Shown one piece after another: positions 14,957 to 17,792 of a DNA stretch of 17,792 bases (within the stretch, counting starts at the first letter, position 1; each line of letters starts with the position of its first letter). A program made the translations under genes and the position numbers. This DNA is from Chlamydia trachomatis (GTDB lineage Bacteria; Chlamydiota; Chlamydiia; Chlamydiales; 2-12-FULL-49-11), in contig CAMBTZ010000015.1 of the NCBI GenBank assembly GCA_945870925.1, positions 1-17,792 of the forward strand, written 5' to 3'. Below the pieces are notes generated by a model. It was given only the letters and a program-made list of their open reading frames with translations. It was not told the origin of the DNA and did not search any database.

Positions 14957-15634
14957 GAGATCTTTTAAGGAAATTGGCTGCTTTGTGCTTTTTTTAGTTT
15001 GGAGTGATTTGTTAATTGTTTGACGATAGTTAAGTGCGTCTTGTTGATTGCCAATTGATTGTTTAAGCTCATCTATTTTTTCTTCGGCACGTCTTGTCTC
15101 TTTGTGCGATATGCCAATTAAGACTCTAAGAGAATCCATCTCCTTGCTTTTATCCTCAAATGCTTGCTGACGTTTCTCAATTTCAGATTCCCAAATTACT
15201 TTATCCTCTTCGATTTTCTCTCTCAAGATTTCAAAGCGACTCTGCCAAAGTTCTGCGTCTCTTCTTAAATCTTTTTCTGCAATTTCCTTTACATGGAAAA
15301 TATTTTGCACTTCACCTGTGATCTCATATCCAAGATAAAGAGATAAGAAAATTGTACCAAGCCAGGGGACATTCCAATCAAGCCAAAAAAGATAGGTGAC
15401 TGTTGCCATAAAAGCAAAAAAACCGCTTAAAAACAGACTTTTCTTACCTGTAATAGCATAAACAACCAGAACCCCAAGCGCCATAAAAAGAACAATTGCA
15501 TCTGCCAGATTTGTTTGAGCTAATACAACGATTGCCGAAGTAGCTAAAAAGTAAGCTGGTACAATTAACCAGGCAAGCCATTTGCTTTCCGGAGGAGGAA
15601 ATAATTTTTCTCTAACTTGGTTCCATACGTTCAT
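14948..15634 (-). CDS. Membrane protein with C-terminal coiled coil, unknown function
   Basis: 228 residues from the ATG at 15634. A TTG at 15664 that overlaps the fic stop codon would add ten residues; neither has a strong Shine-Dalgarno, so the start is uncertain. Four hydrophobic segments lie at about 19-39, 43-62, 66-84 and 89-105. A long charged heptad-like helix follows from about 115 to 205 (EIAEKDLRRDAELWQSRF and onward; KRQQAFEDKSKEMDSLR; KETRRAEEKIDELKQSI), predicting a cytoplasmic coiled coil, then a basic tail ending SLKDLLK. The architecture suggests a membrane-tethered scaffold or a structural or division-related protein, but I recognise no family. It is immediately downstream of fic on the same strand and converges on map. 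Confidence 0.7.
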   Translation of the reverse strand: MNVWNQVREKLFPPPESKWLAWLIVPAYFLATSAIVVLAQTNLADAIVLFMALGVLVVYAITGKKSLFLSGFFAFMATVTYLFWLDWNVPWLGTIFLSLYLGYEITGEVQNIFHVKEIAEKDLRRDAELWQSRFEILREKIEEDKVIWESEIEKRQQAFEDKSKEMDSLRVLIGISHKETRRAEEKIDELKQSIGNQQDALNYRQTINKSLQTKKSTKQPISLKDLLK

Positions 15635-15660
15635 TTGTTGGAGTATATACCGTGGGCCTT

Positions 15661-16755
15661 TCAAAAAGCAATATTCAACATATAACGGGTATAGCGAAGC
15701 TCACCATTTTTTATCAAAGCTTTCATTTGAACAAGTTCAGCCAAATCTCTAGTTGCTGTTGCTCGTGAAGTCTTTGCTATCGCAATATAATTCTCTGCGC
15801 TAAGCCCCGCTTTAACCCCAGTTAAACCCTCTGAAAACATCATCAACAACACTTTTTCCTGTCTTGAATTAATCTTTTGTGTGATCTCTCTCATTATCTT
15901 TGATTTTGCAATCAAAAAACAAAGAAATTTGATCGATTCTTCCTGAGCTTGTAAAATAACATCTGAAAAAAAAGTGACAAAATCATTAATATTTAAAGTT
16001 CGGTTACACCTCTCTAAAGCTTGATAATATTCTTTCTTTCGTCTCTCTAACACCTTTGAAACAGCAATTAATACAGGACGACTAGCTTCTTGGGAAAGAA
16101 TTTTTTCAACCAAAAGACGCCCAATTCGCCCATTTCCATCTTCAAAAGGATGTATACTTTCAAAATAGACATGAGCCATAGCAGCTCTACCTAAAACAGA
16201 ATGTATCTTACGTGTAGAATTAAACCAATTCAGAAACATTTCCATTTCATCGGGAACTTTTTTTGATGGGGGCGCTTCAAAGAAAATTTTCGGGATATCA
16301 TATCTATTCGAAACAATTTGCATGGGCTCATTATGAGTACGATATTTTCCAAGGTCTTCAATATTAGAGCGATTATCAAATAATTTACCCTGCCATTGAC
16401 AAAGCATGTCATGAGTCAATTCCATATTAAATGTTTCATACACATTACAAAGAAGCTGAGCCATTTTTGATTCTTTATTGTCCACCCTAATTTGGGTAGT
16501 ATTTAACCCAAAATGTTGCTTAATCGAGGATTGCAAACTTTCCCGATCAAGAATTTCACCCTCAATCCTTGAGCTTTCTAAACCTTCTGTGCTAAGGATT
16601 TCTACAATAAATTGGTGAAATTCTTCCGTTCCCACACTTTTTAAATATGCACTCATTCCACCAACCCCCAGAAAAAATTTTCTTTCCTGTAATAAAATTA
16701 GGTCGGGATCATAAAAAAACTTTGGCCAATCATTCAATTCCCAATTCCAACGCAT
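15661..16755 (-). CDS. Fic family adenylyltransferase with DUF4172 N-terminus and winged helix
   Basis: 364 residues. The N-terminus (MRWNWELNDWPKFFYD) matches the DUF4172 domain common in standalone Fic proteins. An inhibitory helix carries SSRIEG (61-66), the [ST]xxxE[GN] motif; E65 should block ATP positioning until relieved (class II, N-terminal inhibition). The Fic core is HPFEDGNGRIGR (202-213) with catalytic H202, implying AMP transfer to a protein hydroxyl. A C-terminal winged-helix region (about 298-360; recognition-helix candidate IAKTSRATATRDLAEL) suggests DNA binding. Three exact operator-like repeats lie over the likely promoter, supporting autoregulation. RBS AGAGGT five bases before the ATG. 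The target could be a bacterial or a host protein; no secretion signal is visible. The coiled-coil membrane gene follows directly. Confidence 0.9.
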   Translation of the reverse strand: MRWNWELNDWPKFFYDPDLILLQERKFFLGVGGMSAYLKSVGTEEFHQFIVEILSTEGLESSRIEGEILDRESLQSSIKQHFGLNTTQIRVDNKESKMAQLLCNVYETFNMELTHDMLCQWQGKLFDNRSNIEDLGKYRTHNEPMQIVSNRYDIPKIFFEAPPSKKVPDEMEMFLNWFNSTRKIHSVLGRAAMAHVYFESIHPFEDGNGRIGRLLVEKILSQEASRPVLIAVSKVLERRKKEYYQALERCNRTLNINDFVTFFSDVILQAQEESIKFLCFLIAKSKIMREITQKINSRQEKVLLMMFSEGLTGVKAGLSAENYIAIAKTSRATATRDLAELVQMKALIKNGELRYTRYMLNIAF

Positions 16756-16768
16756 AAAATACCTCTGC

Positions 16769-16824
16769 TCTATAACTCACAATAGTACATTTTTATGAGT
16801 TATAGAACAAGGGTCTATAACTCA
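16769..16824. promoter_or_regulatory. Three exact 11-bp operator-like repeats upstream of fic
   Basis: TCTATAACTCA occurs at 16769-16779 and 16814-16824, and its exact reverse complement TGAGTTATAGA at 16796-16806. Copies 1 and 2 face each other across 16 bases, and copies 2 and 3 across 7. They surround the predicted minus-strand fic promoter. This is a strong candidate binding site for the Fic protein's own winged helix. The copies are perfect, which makes chance unlikely even in AT-rich DNA. Confidence 0.7.
16782..16810 (-). promoter_or_regulatory. Predicted fic promoter
   Basis: Read on the minus strand: TTGTTC (16810-16805) as -35, a 17-base spacer, and TACTAT (16787-16782) as -10. Transcription would begin near 16775, inside repeat copy 1. 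Copy 2 overlaps the -35 and spacer, and copy 3 lies just upstream of the -35, an arrangement that suits repression. The hexamers are moderate matches to consensus. Confidence 0.5.
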
Positions 16825-17034
16825 GACTTATCTCATCCCTCTAATAATAAGCAGGTTATTTACTGAAATTTAGTAATTAAAAATTTTTTATATGATATTT
16901 ATATTTCAATAAAAAGAATATATCCTATACTTATACAATCACAAACTAGGAATATCATTATGAGAAAATGCTTTTTTTACTCACTTTCCTTATAAAGTTC
17001 AATAGGGTCACAATAGGATGGCAGCCCTGAAATT
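16825..17034. other. Intergenic region between fic and the M20 peptidase gene
   Basis: About 210 AT-rich bases with no convincing gene. The only item is an 11-codon plus-strand ORF at 16960-16995 (MRKCFFYSLSL, then stop), with AGGAA about nine bases upstream. It looks like the start of a signal peptide and may be the remnant of a lost exported-protein gene, or meaningless. No terminator hairpin was found after the peptidase gene. Confidence 0.4.
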
Positions 17035-17792
17035 TTAGCTAGTTACGAAGTGCTCGAGAGTTTTTGTAATCAAGAGAAATCCTTTTTCAAACTGATCGAG
17101 GCCAAAATTCTCATTTGGAGCATGTATATTATCTCGATCAAGACCTGTGCCCATACAGACTGCTTCAGCTCCGGAGGCTTCTATGAGTGCTGCTGTTATA
17201 GGGATCGAACCCCCCGTATAAATAAATCCACATTTTCCAAATACTTCTTTATAGGCTTGGGCCACTAGTTTGACAGATTTCGAGGAAGGATCGCTCCAGA
17301 CTGCCGGTCCGCCACCGTGAAACTTAAATTCAAGCTCGACCTCCTTTGGCATCCTATCTTTAATGAATTGTACAACTTGGTGATAAATTTTATCAGCATC
17401 TTGATTGGGAACAATACGACAGGAAAGTTTAGCTGTAGCCTCTTTAGGAAGCACGGTCTTAAATCCTTCGCCTGTGTAACCGCCCAATATTCCATTAATT
17501 TCAAAAACAGGACGCAAATAGCTAACTTCCGTTGGATTAAAACCTTCTTCTTTATGAAAAGCTCTAATTCCAACTTCTTTTCTGTGGATTTCTGGATCAA
17601 ATGAGAGATCAATCGTCTTTTTCTCCTCATCTGAGAGCGCTTGCACATCATCATAAAAGCCTGGTATCGTTACCTTACCCTTTTGGTCAATCACCTGACT
17701 TAAGACATCAATTAATGCTCTAATTGGATTTAGTGAAATACCGCCATAATGGCCTGAGTGAACATCGGTATCCATATTGATACATGTTACCT
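17035..17792 (-). CDS. M20 family metallopeptidase (dipeptidase), C-terminal part
   Basis: The frame is open from the stop at 17037-17035 to the right edge, so about 252 C-terminal residues are seen and the N-terminus is outside. An internal ATG at 17775 is not the true start, because the coding sequence (VTCIN) continues upstream of it. The visible part opens with MDTDVHSGHYGGISLNP, the conserved start of the M20 lid/dimerisation domain with its SGHYGG segment, then FKTVLPKEATAKLSCRIVPNQDADKI. It re-enters the catalytic domain with YTGGSIPITAAL and LDRDNIHAPNENF, where the His of IHAPNE is a metal ligand in M20 enzymes. It is probably a cytosolic zinc peptidase cleaving di- or small peptides, or an acylated amino-acid hydrolase; exact substrate unclear without the N-terminal part. 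Confidence 0.85.
   Translation of the reverse strand, partial: VTCINMDTDVHSGHYGGISLNPIRALIDVLSQVIDQKGKVTIPGFYDDVQALSDEEKKTIDLSFDPEIHRKEVGIRAFHKEEGFNPTEVSYLRPVFEINGILGGYTGEGFKTVLPKEATAKLSCRIVPNQDADKIYHQVVQFIKDRMPKEVELEFKFHGGGPAVWSDPSSKSVKLVAQAYKEVFGKCGFIYTGGSIPITAALIEASGAEAVCMGTGLDRDNIHAPNENFGLDQFEKGFLLITKTLEHFVTS

Noticed and set aside
16960..16995. 11-codon ORF MRKCFFYSLSL with an AGGAA site
   Set aside because: It is too short to support as a gene; kept only as a possible remnant in the intergenic note.
17200..17215. T-loop-like GGTTCGATCCC on the minus strand, as in a tRNA
   Set aside because: It encodes the conserved GGSIP segment of the M20 peptidase, and no acceptor, D or anticodon arms can be built around it.

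Overview
The window reads as a chromosomal segment of a member of the Chlamydiota, most likely an environmental (Parachlamydiales-type) symbiont rather than Chlamydia itself. The evidence is the A+T-rich sequence, a methionine aminopeptidase with an N-terminal SEC-C zinc motif as in chlamydiae, an Lpg1974/MOMP-like outer membrane protein, and the gene set rpmB, PLD, marC, truA, map, brnQ, murJ. This assignment comes from recognising the proteins, not from a database search.

Layout. Bases 1-353 (minus) are the start of a small exported protein that runs off the left edge. Bases 455-2524 (plus) carry a homoserine-kinase-II-like phosphotransferase and an outer-membrane beta-barrel. Bases 2521-6045 (minus) form a probable murJ > sthA > two-lobed membrane protein operon. 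Bases 6283-8616 (minus) are a tight three-gene operon: a protein with two CsaA/Trbp-like (tRNA-binding OB-fold) domains, a haem-oxygenase-like diiron oxidase (HDO) candidate, and a second, shortened two-unit CsaA/Trbp-like protein. Divergent from it, at 8794-9633, is a eukaryote-like mitochondrial carrier (SLC25) homologue followed by a small unknown gene.

Bases 10210-14956 (plus) are a more conventional block: brnQ and rpmB, each with a good sigma70-type promoter, then phospholipase D-like, marC, truA and map, packed with tiny gaps or overlaps. truA has no ATG, GTG or TTG start that keeps its catalytic Asp; an ATT with an AAGG upstream is the best candidate. Bases 14948-16755 (minus) hold a coiled-coil membrane protein and a Fic AMP-transferase with a C-terminal winged helix. 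Three exact 11-bp operator-like repeats lie over the fic promoter. The right edge is the C-terminal part of an M20 peptidase.

The most novel-looking part is 6.3-9.6 kb: the HDO enzyme flanked by two CsaA/Trbp-like paralogues, sharing a divergent regulatory region with a mitochondrial carrier homologue. The carrier suggests an interaction with host or host-mitochondrial metabolites. The HDO plus tRNA-binding-like proteins suggest an uncharacterised oxidative pathway that may use aminoacyl-tRNA or a bound peptide. Both readings are inference. No gene-free stretch exceeds 300 bases; the longest are 16756-17034 and 6046-6282, and both are described. I saw no tRNA, rRNA, CRISPR array or insertion sequence.
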